Below are positions 9,317-19,151 of a stretch of 36,464 bases of DNA, in pieces. Under the pieces are notes generated by a model, which saw only the letters and a list, made by a program, of their open reading frames with translations, did no database searches and was not told where the DNA came from. Numbering within the stretch: the stretch's first letter is position 1; every line of letters begins with the position of its first letter. The stretch spans positions 1 to 36,464 of the forward strand of contig SKZY01000443.1 in NCBI GenBank assembly GCA_007127095.1, read 5' to 3'. A program made the position numbers and the translations under genes. This stretch comes from Planctomycetaceae bacterium (GTDB lineage Bacteria; Planctomycetota; Planctomycetia; Pirellulales; Pirellulaceae).

Positions 9317-10543
9317 TCACCTCAGCAGCGTGGGGGAATCGTTCGTGATCAACGGCTTGGCCCGTCGGCCTTCAGGAAAGATCTTCGTCAACCACTGCAA
9401 GGGTCGTTGGGTCGTGTCGGGATAGGGTTCGATTGCGGTCAATCGATCACGGGCCTGATCGGCGTAGGGAGTTCGATCGTAGTTGGCCAGCAGTTGTTGG
9501 TAATAGACGCGAGCTGCCCCATATTCACGACGCTTTTCGCGGTACTGAGCACGTACAAAGAGCCGTTCGGCTTGCCGGAAGTCGACCTCGGCTGAAGCCC
9601 GAGCGACCATTTCGCTGACCTCCGGGTCGCGCATCTTATCGGGGAAGCGGGTGCGGGTTTGTCGGATCAACTTGTCGGCCTCCTCCAGCACCAATTGGCT
9701 GTATTTGGGCCCGGCGTACATCTCCAACTTGCAGCGGATGCCGAGCAGGTGAGCGTTGAACAGATGCTCGCTGTCGGAGAACGTCTCACGTAAGTCGGTC
9801 AAGAATTCATCGGCCGCCAGGAACCGCCGTTGGCGAAAGTGCTCAACCGCGGCGGCCATGGTGGCGTCATCGGCGAGGCGACCGGTCGGGTCGTCATAGC
9901 GGATTTGGTCAAGCATGCGGATGCCGTGGCCATCGGGGTCGAGCCAAGGCCGTTTTTCGTCGGTGAAGTTGACCGGGATCACGCCGCTGCCGCCGGCCCG
10001 TTCGGTTTCGATCCAATATTGAGCGATCGAGAACAGCCGGGCCGCCGCGCGGTCGCTGTGACGTGAATTGGGAAACTCCTTCTGCAACTTGCTGTACGCT
10101 TCGCCCGCCTTGGGTAGGCGATCGGCAAAGAACAGACTTTCGGCCTGCATGAACAACGCGTCCTGGGCGATCGCCGAGCCGGGATGGGCTTTGGCCGCCT
10201 TTTCGAATTCCTTGGCCGCTTTGGTGAAATCTTTGGCTGCCGCATCACGACGCTTTCTCGATCCGGCACGAAACGCTTCATCACCAGCCTGGTAGTGACC
10301 TTGGGCCTTGGCCAGCCGCTCTTCGCGTTCCTGGGCAGTCAGATTGGTGTTATCCGTCCCGTGCAGGACGCGGTGGGTCCGGTTCTGTGCCGACCGCATC
10401 CAGTTCGGTGTCTGCAGGCTTGAGCAGCCGCCGATCGTTATCGCGGCAGCGCAGAATAGCCCGACAAGCGCCAGTAAGCGGTGGCGGCCGGTCCGGGGGA
10501 CGGGCAAAAAGCGGTCGACGGCGGACGGATCGGGAAGCAACAT
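9317..10543 (-). CDS. BamD-like TPR outer-membrane lipoprotein
   Basis: Signal peptide with lipobox (ITIGGCSS) after ATG at 10543; TPR segments such as SAIAQDALFMQAESLFFADRLPKAGEAYSKLQKEFPNSRHSDRAAARL. Confidence 0.72.
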   Translation of the reverse strand: MLLPDPSAVDRFLPVPRTGRHRLLALVGLFCAAAITIGGCSSLQTPNWMRSAQNRTHRVLHGTDNTNLTAQEREERLAKAQGHYQAGDEAFRAGSRKRRDAAAKDFTKAAKEFEKAAKAHPGSAIAQDALFMQAESLFFADRLPKAGEAYSKLQKEFPNSRHSDRAAARLFSIAQYWIETERAGGSGVIPVNFTDEKRPWLDPDGHGIRMLDQIRYDDPTGRLADDATMAAAVEHFRQRRFLAADEFLTDLRETFSDSEHLFNAHLLGIRCKLEMYAGPKYSQLVLEEADKLIRQTRTRFPDKMRDPEVSEMVARASAEVDFRQAERLFVRAQYREKRREYGAARVYYQQLLANYDRTPYADQARDRLTAIEPYPDTTQRPLQWLTKIFPEGRRAKPLITNDSPTLLR

Positions 10544-10640
10544 CGTGCGGACATCCTGGTCGCGACTGGCGCAATGGCGACGGCAAGCGGTACCGGCGCG
10601 GACCCGAATCGGTGAGCCCGGAGCCATGGGAAACGCATAC

Positions 10641-11399
10641 TTAGTGCGCAACCCAGTTCGCTGGCAACAGCGATTGTGTCCGAGGCGCCATTCCCAGCGT
10701 GGTGCAGACGTAGCGACCGACGACGGCCCGCAAATCGCGGTAATCGCTGGCTGCAAGCGGCCCCGACAGTGGCTTTTGGGAACGTTGTCGCACGGCGATC
10801 TGGTCAATCACACCGCGGCGGACCGACGCCACCTCGCGTTGGCCACCGCGGCAGGCCGGACAAAGGACTCCGCCGAGTTGGTAGGCGAACGGTACTCGGG
10901 CACCGGCAGACTCGATCGCTCCACCACAACCGACACAGGCATCGGTCGCCGGAGCGTTCCCGAGCAGTCTCATCGCTCGCAGTTCGAAATCGAGTACCGC
11001 CGTCAAGGCGTCTCCATCGCCATCGATGGTTTCGATCGTCCGCGTCATCAAGTCGAACAATTCCTCACTGGCGACTCCGTTTTCGGTCCACATCCGCAGC
11101 AGTTCGGCGACGTAGTAGCCACAGTGCAGTCGGATCAGACTCGTCTGACCGGCCCGAAAGCGTCGTTGCAACTTGGCTTCGGTCAGCAAATCGAGGGCGT
11201 CGGATGATTTGCAAATGACCACGATCCGCGAGCAGGCCAACAGGTCGAGCGCCCCTTCGAACGGACCTTTGGGACGCCGCGCTCCTTTGGCGAGCGCCGA
11301 CAAGCGGCCGAAGTGTCGCGTGTAGAGCGTCACGATCAGACTCGTTTCGCTGAACTCGACGACCCGCAACACGATCGCCTCGGTCTGCTCGGTAGACAT
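10641..11399 (-). CDS. recO: DNA repair protein RecO
   Basis: EAIVLRVVEFSETSLIVTLYTRHFGRLSALAKGARRPKGPFEGALDLL; zinc-ribbon CVGCG...CPAC. Confidence 0.92.
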   Translation of the reverse strand: MSTEQTEAIVLRVVEFSETSLIVTLYTRHFGRLSALAKGARRPKGPFEGALDLLACSRIVVICKSSDALDLLTEAKLQRRFRAGQTSLIRLHCGYYVAELLRMWTENGVASEELFDLMTRTIETIDGDGDALTAVLDFELRAMRLLGNAPATDACVGCGGAIESAGARVPFAYQLGGVLCPACRGGQREVASVRRGVIDQIAVRQRSQKPLSGPLAASDYRDLRAVVGRYVCTTLGMAPRTQSLLPANWVAH

Positions 11400-11404
11400 C
11401 GTGA

Positions 11405-11741
11405 TCAGAGTTCGTCGTGATCGGCCTCGCCGTACTCGCCGAGCTGTGAGAGCAATTCGCTCATCTCGGCCGCCGCGTGCGAGTCGCCTTGCCGGCGGGC
11501 CTCCTCGATCCCGTCACGCAGAAACTGGCGGGCCCGATCGATCTGGTCGAGATCAGCCAATTGCTGAGCCGCCATGAAGAATGCCGGAACGTAGGGCGGC
11601 GAATCCCGGGTTAACGCTTCAAGTTTCGCAACGCTGGCGGCATGATCGCCTTCACCACGCAGTTCCATCGCCAAACTGTATCGCAAAAACGTGTCGCCGG
11701 GATCGTCGGCCAACATCGCTTCGATTTTTTCTCGCCGGTTC
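11405..11741 (-). CDS. Small TPR protein
   Basis: MNRREKIEAMLADDPGDTFLRYSLAMELRGEGDHAASVAKLEALTRDSPPYVPAFFMAAQQLADLDQIDRARQFLRDGI. ATG at 11741. Confidence 0.75.
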
Positions 11742-11975
11742 ATTGGGATAGTTCTCTTCCAAGGTGTGGCCATATCGACCCGCAGGAACTCTCGAGCCGG
11801 GCAGTTTAACCCGTTTCGGAAAACGCTTGAATCGACCGAATTGATTCAATTGATGCAACCCGCCCAGCCGATACCGAACGAGACCGCAGAGAGCTTTCAG
11901 CGGCCCCGACCTGGCCGGGCGTCCTTGGCTGACGTCCTAAGGTTTGTCCCTTCCGTTAAATACGAGCATCCATCG

Positions 11976-14492
11976 ATGGCTAACGGTTTGCCCCCCGCAC
12001 GAATTCGCAGCCGCCAAACGCCGGTCCAGCAACCGCCCGTCCAACCCACCACGTTCGACAGTGCGACGGTTCGCCTGTCCCGACGCCGCGTATTGTCCTG
12101 GGCCCTGATCGCCGCTTCGGGTTTTCCCATCAGCGGCTTGGCGATGGCGTCCGATCCGGGGCAACCCGCTGCGTCCCCGACCACCGCGACAACTCCCGCT
12201 TCCGATCAGGGAACGGTGGAACAAGCGGTCCTGCTCGACAATCCTCAGCCGGGCGACGTGATGCAGACCTCCGGCGGTCTACTCGGAACTCTGTTCTCTG
12301 GCGATTCGGATTCCAAAGACGACGGCCGTAAGGCCTACCCGTTGCCACCGCCCGATCCGTCATCAGTCGATTGGAGCGGCGTGCCGTACCACCGTGCGAA
12401 TCCGTCGTTGCCGCCGCAGTCAGGGCCGGCGAACGTACAACCGATCCGCGATCCCAACCGACGATCCGAACTGGCCGCGTCAGCCCCTTCCAAGCCGCTT
12501 TCGGCGAACGCGGGTGGAACCGTGTTGCGATCAGCGCCGTCGGCGACCGCGAAGCCGATTGCCGCGAAGCCGAGCGTTACCAAGCCGTCGGCTACGGAAC
12601 AGGCCGAATTGTCGTCGGTCAAGAGCAGCCGTCGCAGCGGGCGTCGACAATTGGAACCACTCGCCCCCGAGCAAGCGTTGCCATCCTTACCTCAGCGTTC
12701 GAGCGACTTGACCGCAGCGAGCGAGTCGAACGTGCCGCAGGTCGCTCGCCGAGTCTTGGCACCGCAAACGGTCCGCCCGCCCGCACGGGTCAGCGACTTG
12801 GCCGGGAAAGAAGAGGCGAAGTCCGGTGCGGCCGCGACGCTGCCCGAAATTCCGAGGTCGCTGGTGGACCAACCGGCGAAGGAGTCGAAAGCGACGGCGT
12901 CCGCCGTGGCTACGCCGTCGCCGGCTACGCCGAGGCCCGCTCGCGATGCGGTCGAATTACCGACGATCCCACAGATGTCGTTGGACAGTGCGGCCGAGCG
13001 GCTGGCGAAGAAGGCTCCGGTCGCTCCGGAAGTCGTCGGCGAGACCGAGTCGAAAATCGAACGAAACTCCGGGACGGAGGGTCAGCGACTCGCCGGATCG
13101 GAACAGCCCGGAATTCGGGTCGTCACCGAGGGGCCTGCGGAAGTATTGCTCCGCGAGACGACACGGTACGAAGTACGGGTCGAGAACCGCGGCTCGATCG
13201 ATGCTAGCGGCGTCGTCGTCCGCACCAGTTTGCCTCCTTGGGCTGAGATCGAAGGACACGACGCATCGCAAGGAGCGGTCAAAGCGATCGACGTTGAAAA
13301 AGACCGCCAACTCGAGTGGTCGCTGGACAAACTGCCGGCGGGCTCGGTGGAACGTCTGTTTGTCCGGATCAAGGCGGTCAAGCCGGGAACGTTCGACGTC
13401 GCCACGAACTGGACGACCCTGCCGCAGACGCAGACCGCGGAAGTCGTCGTCCGCGAACCGAAGCTGGTGGTGGAAATCGACGGTCCCGACGAAATCGTTT
13501 TCGGGAAGTCACAGTCGTACCGTGTACGAGTGCTCAATCCCGGTGATGGGACCGCGTCGAACGTCGTCTTCTCACTGACCAACGGTTCGGGTAAAGCCGT
13601 CCGTCAAGAACTCGGTAATCTGCCGCCTGGCAAGGAATCGAGCTTCGAGGTCGAGCTGACCGCTCGCGATGCGGCCGACTTGAAGATTTCGGGATCGGCC
13701 GCTGCCGATGCCGATTTGACCGCAACCGGCGAAAAGACGGTCAGCGTCGTCGCGGCCAAGCTCGAAGCGGTACTCTCGGGCCCGGCGGTCAAATTCCAAA
13801 ACACCGCCGCGACCTATCAGGTGCAGATCACGAACAGCGGCCGAGCGAGCAGCGAGTCGGTCGTCGCCGAAGTCCGCTTGCCGGCCGGCGTCCGCTACCT
13901 CGGCGGGATCGAGGGAGCCCGCATTGTCGACGATCGCTTGACCTGGAAAGTCGAAAACCTCCCAGCCGGCGATTCACGCGACTACGAATTCAGTTGCCAG
14001 ATGGAGCGGACCGGCGACCAACAACTCGTCTTCAACTGCTCCGGCGGTGCTGGAGGCCAGGCATCGGTCGGACTCGAAACGGTCGTTCAAGCGATCGTCG
14101 ATCTCAAATTGAGTGTGATGGATCCGCCCGCCCCGGCACCGGTCGGCTCTGAGGTGACCTATGAAGTGCTGATCAACAATCGTGGCAGCAAGGCGGCCGA
14201 GAACGTTCGCGTGGTCGCCCAGTTCGGTCATGGGATCGAACCGCTGCGGGTTGCGGGTCAGCCCGGCGAAGTCGTCACTGGCCAAGCGATCTTCAGCCCG
14301 ATCGCCCGTGTCGAAGCGGGACAGCAGGTGAAGTTGCAGGTGATCGCCAAAGCCGAAGTGGCCGGCGACCATCGGTTCCGGGTCGAGATTCGCAGTGGCG
14401 AATCGGTACTGGTCGCCGAAGAGGCGACCGTATTCGTCGACGTGCAGAACCAGCGGATCAGCCGCAGCAGCAGCGACCCGACAGCTCGCTAG
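11976..14492 (+). CDS. Large secreted protein with Pro/Ala/Ser-rich N-terminal half and about four C-terminal DUF11/CARDB-like domains
   Basis: LSRRRVLSWALIAASGFPISGLAMA signal segment. Repeated blocks such as TTRYEVRVENRGSIDASGVVVRTSLP, QSYRVRVLNPGDGTASNVVFSL, ATYQVQITNSGRASSESVVAEVRLP and VTYEVLINNRGSKAAENVRVVAQF. ORF is open from 11691. Confidence 0.8.
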   Translation: MANGLPPARIRSRQTPVQQPPVQPTTFDSATVRLSRRRVLSWALIAASGFPISGLAMASDPGQPAASPTTATTPASDQGTVEQAVLLDNPQPGDVMQTSGGLLGTLFSGDSDSKDDGRKAYPLPPPDPSSVDWSGVPYHRANPSLPPQSGPANVQPIRDPNRRSELAASAPSKPLSANAGGTVLRSAPSATAKPIAAKPSVTKPSATEQAELSSVKSSRRSGRRQLEPLAPEQALPSLPQRSSDLTAASESNVPQVARRVLAPQTVRPPARVSDLAGKEEAKSGAAATLPEIPRSLVDQPAKESKATASAVATPSPATPRPARDAVELPTIPQMSLDSAAERLAKKAPVAPEVVGETESKIERNSGTEGQRLAGSEQPGIRVVTEGPAEVLLRETTRYEVRVENRGSIDASGVVVRTSLPPWAEIEGHDASQGAVKAIDVEKDRQLEWSLDKLPAGSVERLFVRIKAVKPGTFDVATNWTTLPQTQTAEVVVREPKLVVEIDGPDEIVFGKSQSYRVRVLNPGDGTASNVVFSLTNGSGKAVRQELGNLPPGKESSFEVELTARDAADLKISGSAAADADLTATGEKTVSVVAAKLEAVLSGPAVKFQNTAATYQVQITNSGRASSESVVAEVRLPAGVRYLGGIEGARIVDDRLTWKVENLPAGDSRDYEFSCQMERTGDQQLVFNCSGGAGGQASVGLETVVQAIVDLKLSVMDPPAPAPVGSEVTYEVLINNRGSKAAENVRVVAQFGHGIEPLRVAGQPGEVVTGQAIFSPIARVEAGQQVKLQVIAKAEVAGDHRFRVEIRSGESVLVAEEATVFVDVQNQRISRSSSDPTAR

Positions 14493-14499
14493 TGGAGTA

Positions 14500-15522
14500 T
14501 CAGTTCGGCGGCAGGCCCGCGATCGGCATCGCCACACGGTAGAGGCCGGTCCGGGCCGTGATGTAGAGCGTCTTCAGGTCGGGACCGCCGAACGTCACAT
14601 TGGCGGGTTGTTCGGCGACTTCGATCAAGCCCCGATATTCACCCGCGGGCGAAAAGATCTGCACGCCCAGGTTCGACGTGATGTACAGGTTGCCCTGTTC
14701 GTCGACGACCATCCCGTCGCCACCGGTATCGGTCTGTCCTTCGGGCTGGACCAAACGGCAAAAGACCTCGGCTTCGCCCAACATGCCTGGCCCGTTGATG
14801 TCGTAAACGAGCATCTCGGCCTGCCGGCTGGGGATCAGATAGAGCCGTTGTCCGTCGGGTGAGAGGGCGACACCGTTGGGTGCAGCCAGCGGGCCGGTCA
14901 ACCGCGACACGGTCCCGTCGGCCGCGCGATAATAGACCGCCTGAAAACCTTGCGGCAGCGGATCAGGCGCGCGGAACAGCGGATCGGTGAAGTAGATCCC
15001 GCCGTGGGCGTCGACGACCAAGTCGTTCGGCGCATTGAACCGTTTGGCTTCGTAGGTGTCAGCCAAAACATCGACCTGACCACTGGTCGGGTCGTAAATC
15101 ACCACGCGGCCGTCCATCTGGCAGGCGACCAGTTTCCCGGCGAACTTCCCGGTGGGTGAATAGACGATCCCGTTCGTGTGGCCGGAATCGTCACTGAACA
15201 CGGAAAACTCACCGTCGCTATCGAAGGCGTAGATCTTGTTAGCGGGAATGTCACTGAAGTAGAGCACACCGGATGAGGAGTCGTAGGCAGGTCCCTCGGT
15301 GAATTCGAATCCGCCGCGGACCAACTCCACCGCGCCGAGCGGTTCAAGCGGTTCAGCCGCGAGAGCCGCACGAGGCGACGCGACGCTGCCGATCGCAGCG
15401 ACCGCAAGGGTGATCGAAAGCGGGAGAACGAACCGGCGGAGACCGCGACGGTGAGACCGGGTATCAACGGAGCGATCAAGGACGTCTCGACGTTGAAAGG
15501 CATGCAGGCTGGGCATCGGCAA
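14500..15522 (-). CDS. SMP-30/gluconolactonase family protein, secreted
   Basis: FTEGPAYDSSSGVLYFSDIPANKIYAFDSDG, RFNAPNDLVVDAHGGIYFTDP, PNGVALSPDGQRLYL. Confidence 0.88.
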   Translation of the reverse strand: MPMPSLHAFQRRDVLDRSVDTRSHRRGLRRFVLPLSITLAVAAIGSVASPRAALAAEPLEPLGAVELVRGGFEFTEGPAYDSSSGVLYFSDIPANKIYAFDSDGEFSVFSDDSGHTNGIVYSPTGKFAGKLVACQMDGRVVIYDPTSGQVDVLADTYEAKRFNAPNDLVVDAHGGIYFTDPLFRAPDPLPQGFQAVYYRAADGTVSRLTGPLAAPNGVALSPDGQRLYLIPSRQAEMLVYDINGPGMLGEAEVFCRLVQPEGQTDTGGDGMVVDEQGNLYITSNLGVQIFSPAGEYRGLIEVAEQPANVTFGGPDLKTLYITARTGLYRVAMPIAGLPPN

Positions 15523-15819
15523 GAAACTCCGGGGGGGAATCGGCGGGAAAATCGACCCCGCAGTTTAACCCAACGCCATCCAAGCCGCTGGCAACCGCCA
15601 CCGATATCGGCACGTTGGGGTGGTTCGTAGTGTAGTTCGCTTCTGTCCCTCGCCACTCGCCACGTACACCTCGGTTTCAGACCACTCGGGCCTGCATCAT
15701 TGCTCAAACGCTCGGTGCCTGCGGGTGATCCGGCGGCGAACCTGCTGACGATGGCGGGAAAACTTCGGCGGATGGTTTTTCCCCGTGGGATTCGGGTGAG
15801 ATCCGCTTAAATAAAGGTG

Positions 15820-16359
15820 ATGGATGAAATCAGTCGCCACGAACCGCCTACTTTGCGTTACCTGGAACTGGTAACGCAGTCGCAGCGGACGCTCTACAGC
15901 GTTCTCTGGTCGTTGTTGCGCGATCTGCACGATGTGGACGACGTGTTGCAAGAGACCAATGCGGTTCTGTGGCAGAAAGCCGCCGAATTCGATCCCTCAC
16001 GCGATTTTCTGCCCTGGGCGCTACGGATTGCTCAATTGCAGGTGATGGCCTTTCGCAAGCGACAACAGCGAAGCCGGCTGGTATTTGACGACGAGCTGGT
16101 CGCGGCGCTGGTTGATCAGAGCGTTGCCGAAGCCGGCAGCGTCGAGCCGCGGCGGCGGGCCTTGGCGGAGTGCCTGCAGAAGCTGAGCTTCGAGCAGCGG
16201 CGGTTGGTCGTACGGCGGTACGAGCCGGGCGGGTCGGTCAATGACTTGGCATCCCAGCAGGGGCGCTCGCCGAAGGCAGTCTCCGAGGCGCTACGCAGGA
16301 TTCGCGCAGCACTGCTGGACTGTATCGAGAAAACACTGGCGCGGGAGGCCCATGCATGA
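15820..16359 (+). CDS. ECF-type RNA polymerase sigma factor, Rhodopirellula/Verrucomicrobium family
   Basis: LRYLELVTQSQRTLYSVLWSLLRDLHDVDDVLQETNAVLWQKAAEFDPSRDFLPWALRIAQLQVMAFRKRQQRSRLVFDD, plus region-4-like LAECLQKLSFEQRRLVVRRY. Confidence 0.92.
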   Translation: MDEISRHEPPTLRYLELVTQSQRTLYSVLWSLLRDLHDVDDVLQETNAVLWQKAAEFDPSRDFLPWALRIAQLQVMAFRKRQQRSRLVFDDELVAALVDQSVAEAGSVEPRRRALAECLQKLSFEQRRLVVRRYEPGGSVNDLASQQGRSPKAVSEALRRIRAALLDCIEKTLAREAHA

Positions 16360-17765
16360 GTCGAACGTCCGATGGGGAACTGGAACGGCTGTTCAGCGCT
16401 AGCGTTGACGGGTTGCTAAGCGAGCCCGAAGAGTCGGCGCTGTCCGAGCGACTACGCAATGACGCCGCGGCTCGACGGCTGTATTTGCGGTTCATGCAGT
16501 TGCACGCGGAGCTTCACTGGGATCATGGTGTTTCGGCCGCCCTGCTGGTCGAATCATCGTTCGAGGCCGGTGCGACACCTGCAGATGGTCCTTCGCGGGA
16601 TGACGTGCGGAGGGCCAATCGTGCGACGTGGTACGTACTGGCCTTGATGAGCACGGCCGCGGGTGTGCTGTTGGCCATTACGATTTCCCTCCTGCGGGAC
16701 CGTGCGACGCCAGCGGTAGTGCCGTCGACGATTGCCACGGTCGAATCGGTACAGGGAGCGGTCATATTTCGATCGGCTCACGAAGAACAACTCTTGGTTG
16801 ATCGTGAGTCGCAGGCGTTGTCGGCCGGAACGCTGCTGCTGGAGGGCGAGGATTCGGCCGTGCAGTGCCGGTTGTTGGACGGGACGCTGATCATGCTGAC
16901 GGGCGATGCCGAGGCGCACATCGCGGACGACGGCCGGAAACGGATCCGGTTGTCGCGCGGCTTGCTGACGGCTGAAGTTCAGCCACAGTCGGCCGCCGCA
17001 CCGATGTTGGTCGAGACCCCGACCGCGAGGGTCGAGGTGTTGGGGACGGTGGTCACGCTATCGGCCGAGCCGGACCGAACCAGTGTGCGCGTCGATTCCG
17101 GCCGTGTGCGTATGGCTCGGCTGGTGGACGGCCGCGAGGTCGAAGTGGCCCGCGATCATGCCTGCGTCGCGTCGTTGGACGCCCGTGAAGAGCTGCGTCC
17201 GCATCGCACCTCGGCCGCCGCTAGCCACTGGCGGCAAACATTTGTCGAACCGCCTCCATCCCGCTGGAAGGGCCAATGGCAGGCTCCCGTGGGTGACGAG
17301 CCGGGCCGGATGCGAGCGGTTCCCTGCGTCGTAGGACGCAAGGATGAAGCGATGCCGGTGGTCCATTTCGGCGTCTCCGTCCGCCGTGTCGAGGGCGTCG
17401 ATTTGGGGCAACTGCCGGCCGACGGCACACTGTGGATCAAGTATCGCCTCGAGCGGCCGAGTCCACTGCGGATCATGCTGGGCGTCAACCGTGGCGACGG
17501 CCGCTTCGGAGGCAACTTCGAGGTCAAGCTGGGATCGAAGACGACGGTCGTGGCCGAGGACCGCTGGCAATGGCTCGAGATTCCTCTGTCCCGATTGAAG
17601 CCGCTGGTGTCGCGATTTCCGGAAATGGCCGAGGGTGACCGGCCGTACTTGATTCTGTTTACCACGTTTGAAGACGACGGCGGTCTGGAGATCGCCGAAC
17701 TCGGCATTACCGAAACGGGCATTACCGAGCTGGGCATTACCGAACCGGAGGACAACCGCCGATGA
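16356..17765 (+). CDS. FecR-domain protein (anti-sigma/transmembrane regulator)
   Basis: TM segment (TWYVLALMSTAAGVLLAITISLL); FecR-like AEVQPQSAAAPMLVETPTARVEVLGTVVTLSAEPDRTSVRVDSGRVRMARLVDGREVEV. ATGA overlap with the sigma gene. Confidence 0.88.
   Translation: MSRTSDGELERLFSASVDGLLSEPEESALSERLRNDAAARRLYLRFMQLHAELHWDHGVSAALLVESSFEAGATPADGPSRDDVRRANRATWYVLALMSTAAGVLLAITISLLRDRATPAVVPSTIATVESVQGAVIFRSAHEEQLLVDRESQALSAGTLLLEGEDSAVQCRLLDGTLIMLTGDAEAHIADDGRKRIRLSRGLLTAEVQPQSAAAPMLVETPTARVEVLGTVVTLSAEPDRTSVRVDSGRVRMARLVDGREVEVARDHACVASLDAREELRPHRTSAAASHWRQTFVEPPPSRWKGQWQAPVGDEPGRMRAVPCVVGRKDEAMPVVHFGVSVRRVEGVDLGQLPADGTLWIKYRLERPSPLRIMLGVNRGDGRFGGNFEVKLGSKTTVVAEDRWQWLEIPLSRLKPLVSRFPEMAEGDRPYLILFTTFEDDGGLEIAELGITETGITELGITEPEDNRR
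17697..17741 (+). repeat. Three tandem 15-nt units encoding E-L/T-G-I-T
   Basis: gaactcggcattacc / gaaacgggcattacc / gagctgggcattacc at the FecR C terminus. Confidence 0.9.
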
Positions 17766-19054
17766 TTCACTTTGACACGATCCGTCGCCGCAGTTTCTTT
17801 TACGGGGCCGGAGTGACGGTTGCGTTGCCGTTCCTCGAGTCGTTGGCCCCGTGCACCGGCCTGGCCACCGAGCCTTCGGCAGCGCCGCCGCGGCGGTTTG
17901 CCTTCATCTACACGCCCAATGGCTACTGGCAGGAAACGTTTCTTCCCGCACCGGTCGTCGGCGACTGGACCGCGACGCCGACGCTCGGGCCGCTGGCGCC
18001 GGTTCGCGAGCACGTCACGCTCGTCACCGGCCTGGATCGCCAGTTCGTCCCCGGCACCGGCGTGCATGCCCAGGCCGGTTGCTGCTGGCTGACCAGTTCA
18101 GCTCCTCAAGAGACGCTCGACGGCGGCTTCCCCACCAACATCACGCTGGATCAACTACTGGCGAAGGAACTGGGCCGGCAAACGCTGCTGCCGTCGCTGG
18201 AACTGAGCTGCAACGACTTCGTCGACAACCGAGAGACGAAGTATTTTGAATCGATCTCCTGGTACGGCCCCGGCTATGCGGCCAACACGGAGAAGGACCC
18301 GCGCGCGGTGTTCGAGCGGCTCTTCGGCAAGCCGCAGTCGGCGGCGACGCGAAGCGTCTTGGACGTCGTGCTCGCCGACGCCCAAGCGCTCCACCGGCGT
18401 CTGGGACGAGACGACCAGGCAAAGCTCGACGAGTTTCTCGGCAGCGTCCGCGAAGTCGAGCAGCGCATGGAACGGGCCGAGAAGCTGGCCGCTTCGCGTG
18501 AACAATCGCCTCTGACCCAACCGGCCGGAATTCCCGAGAAACGCGGCGATTACCTGCGGTTGATGGCCGACCTAACGATCCTCGCGTTTCAGCAGGATCT
18601 GACGCGTGTTGTCACGCTGGTCGTCGATCCGGAACGCTGGGACTCGCCCCGCATGTACCACGACCTGTTCGATTCGCCGCAGAACCACCACGTGCTGACG
18701 CACACCAAGGGGGACGAGGCGAAGGAGAAACTGGCCCGCATCGATCGCTTTCATGTCGAGTTTTACGCCGACGTCGTGAGGCGGCTGGCGGCGATCCCTG
18801 AAGGCGACGGCACGCTGCTCGATTCGTGCTGCGTCGCCATGGGCAGCGGTCTGAGCGACGGCGATTCGCACAACTACCGCGATTTGCAGGTGCTGCTGGC
18901 CGGCCGAGCCGCCGGAGCCGTCGCGCCGGGGCGGCATCTGCACTACGAGGGGCACCGCCCCCTGGCGGACCTTTGGCTGACGCTCGGCAAAATCGGCGGG
19001 ATGAAGCAAACACGGTTTGCGGACAGCACAGCGTTATTGGACGAATTGTCATGA
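17762..19054 (+). CDS. DUF1552 secreted protein
   Basis: RRRSFFYGAGVTVALPFLESLAP (Tat-like), RRFAFIYTPNGYWQETFLP, VLTHTKGDEAKEKLARIDRFHVEFYADVV, DSCCVAMGSGLSDGDSHNYRDLQVLLAGRA. ATGA overlap with the FecR gene. Confidence 0.88.
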   Translation: MIHFDTIRRRSFFYGAGVTVALPFLESLAPCTGLATEPSAAPPRRFAFIYTPNGYWQETFLPAPVVGDWTATPTLGPLAPVREHVTLVTGLDRQFVPGTGVHAQAGCCWLTSSAPQETLDGGFPTNITLDQLLAKELGRQTLLPSLELSCNDFVDNRETKYFESISWYGPGYAANTEKDPRAVFERLFGKPQSAATRSVLDVVLADAQALHRRLGRDDQAKLDEFLGSVREVEQRMERAEKLAASREQSPLTQPAGIPEKRGDYLRLMADLTILAFQQDLTRVVTLVVDPERWDSPRMYHDLFDSPQNHHVLTHTKGDEAKEKLARIDRFHVEFYADVVRRLAAIPEGDGTLLDSCCVAMGSGLSDGDSHNYRDLQVLLAGRAAGAVAPGRHLHYEGHRPLADLWLTLGKIGGMKQTRFADSTALLDELS

Positions 19055-19151
19055 ATCGTCGTGAGCGACGGCATCGTCAAGCCGCTGGTTTCCGTATGAA
19101 ATGTCAGCCGATCTGGGACAATCAGATAAACACCAAGTGCAACGCGAATAA

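Noticed and set aside
10308-11207. 299-aa plus-strand ORF
   Set aside because: Antisense to the BamD-like and recO genes; low-complexity, Arg/Gln-rich product.
12371-13578. 278-aa and 250-aa plus-strand ORFs in alternative frames
   Set aside because: Arg-rich shadow frames of the DUF11 protein gene.
17156-18067. 303-aa minus-strand ORF
   Set aside because: Antisense to the FecR and DUF1552 genes, which carry recognisable motifs.
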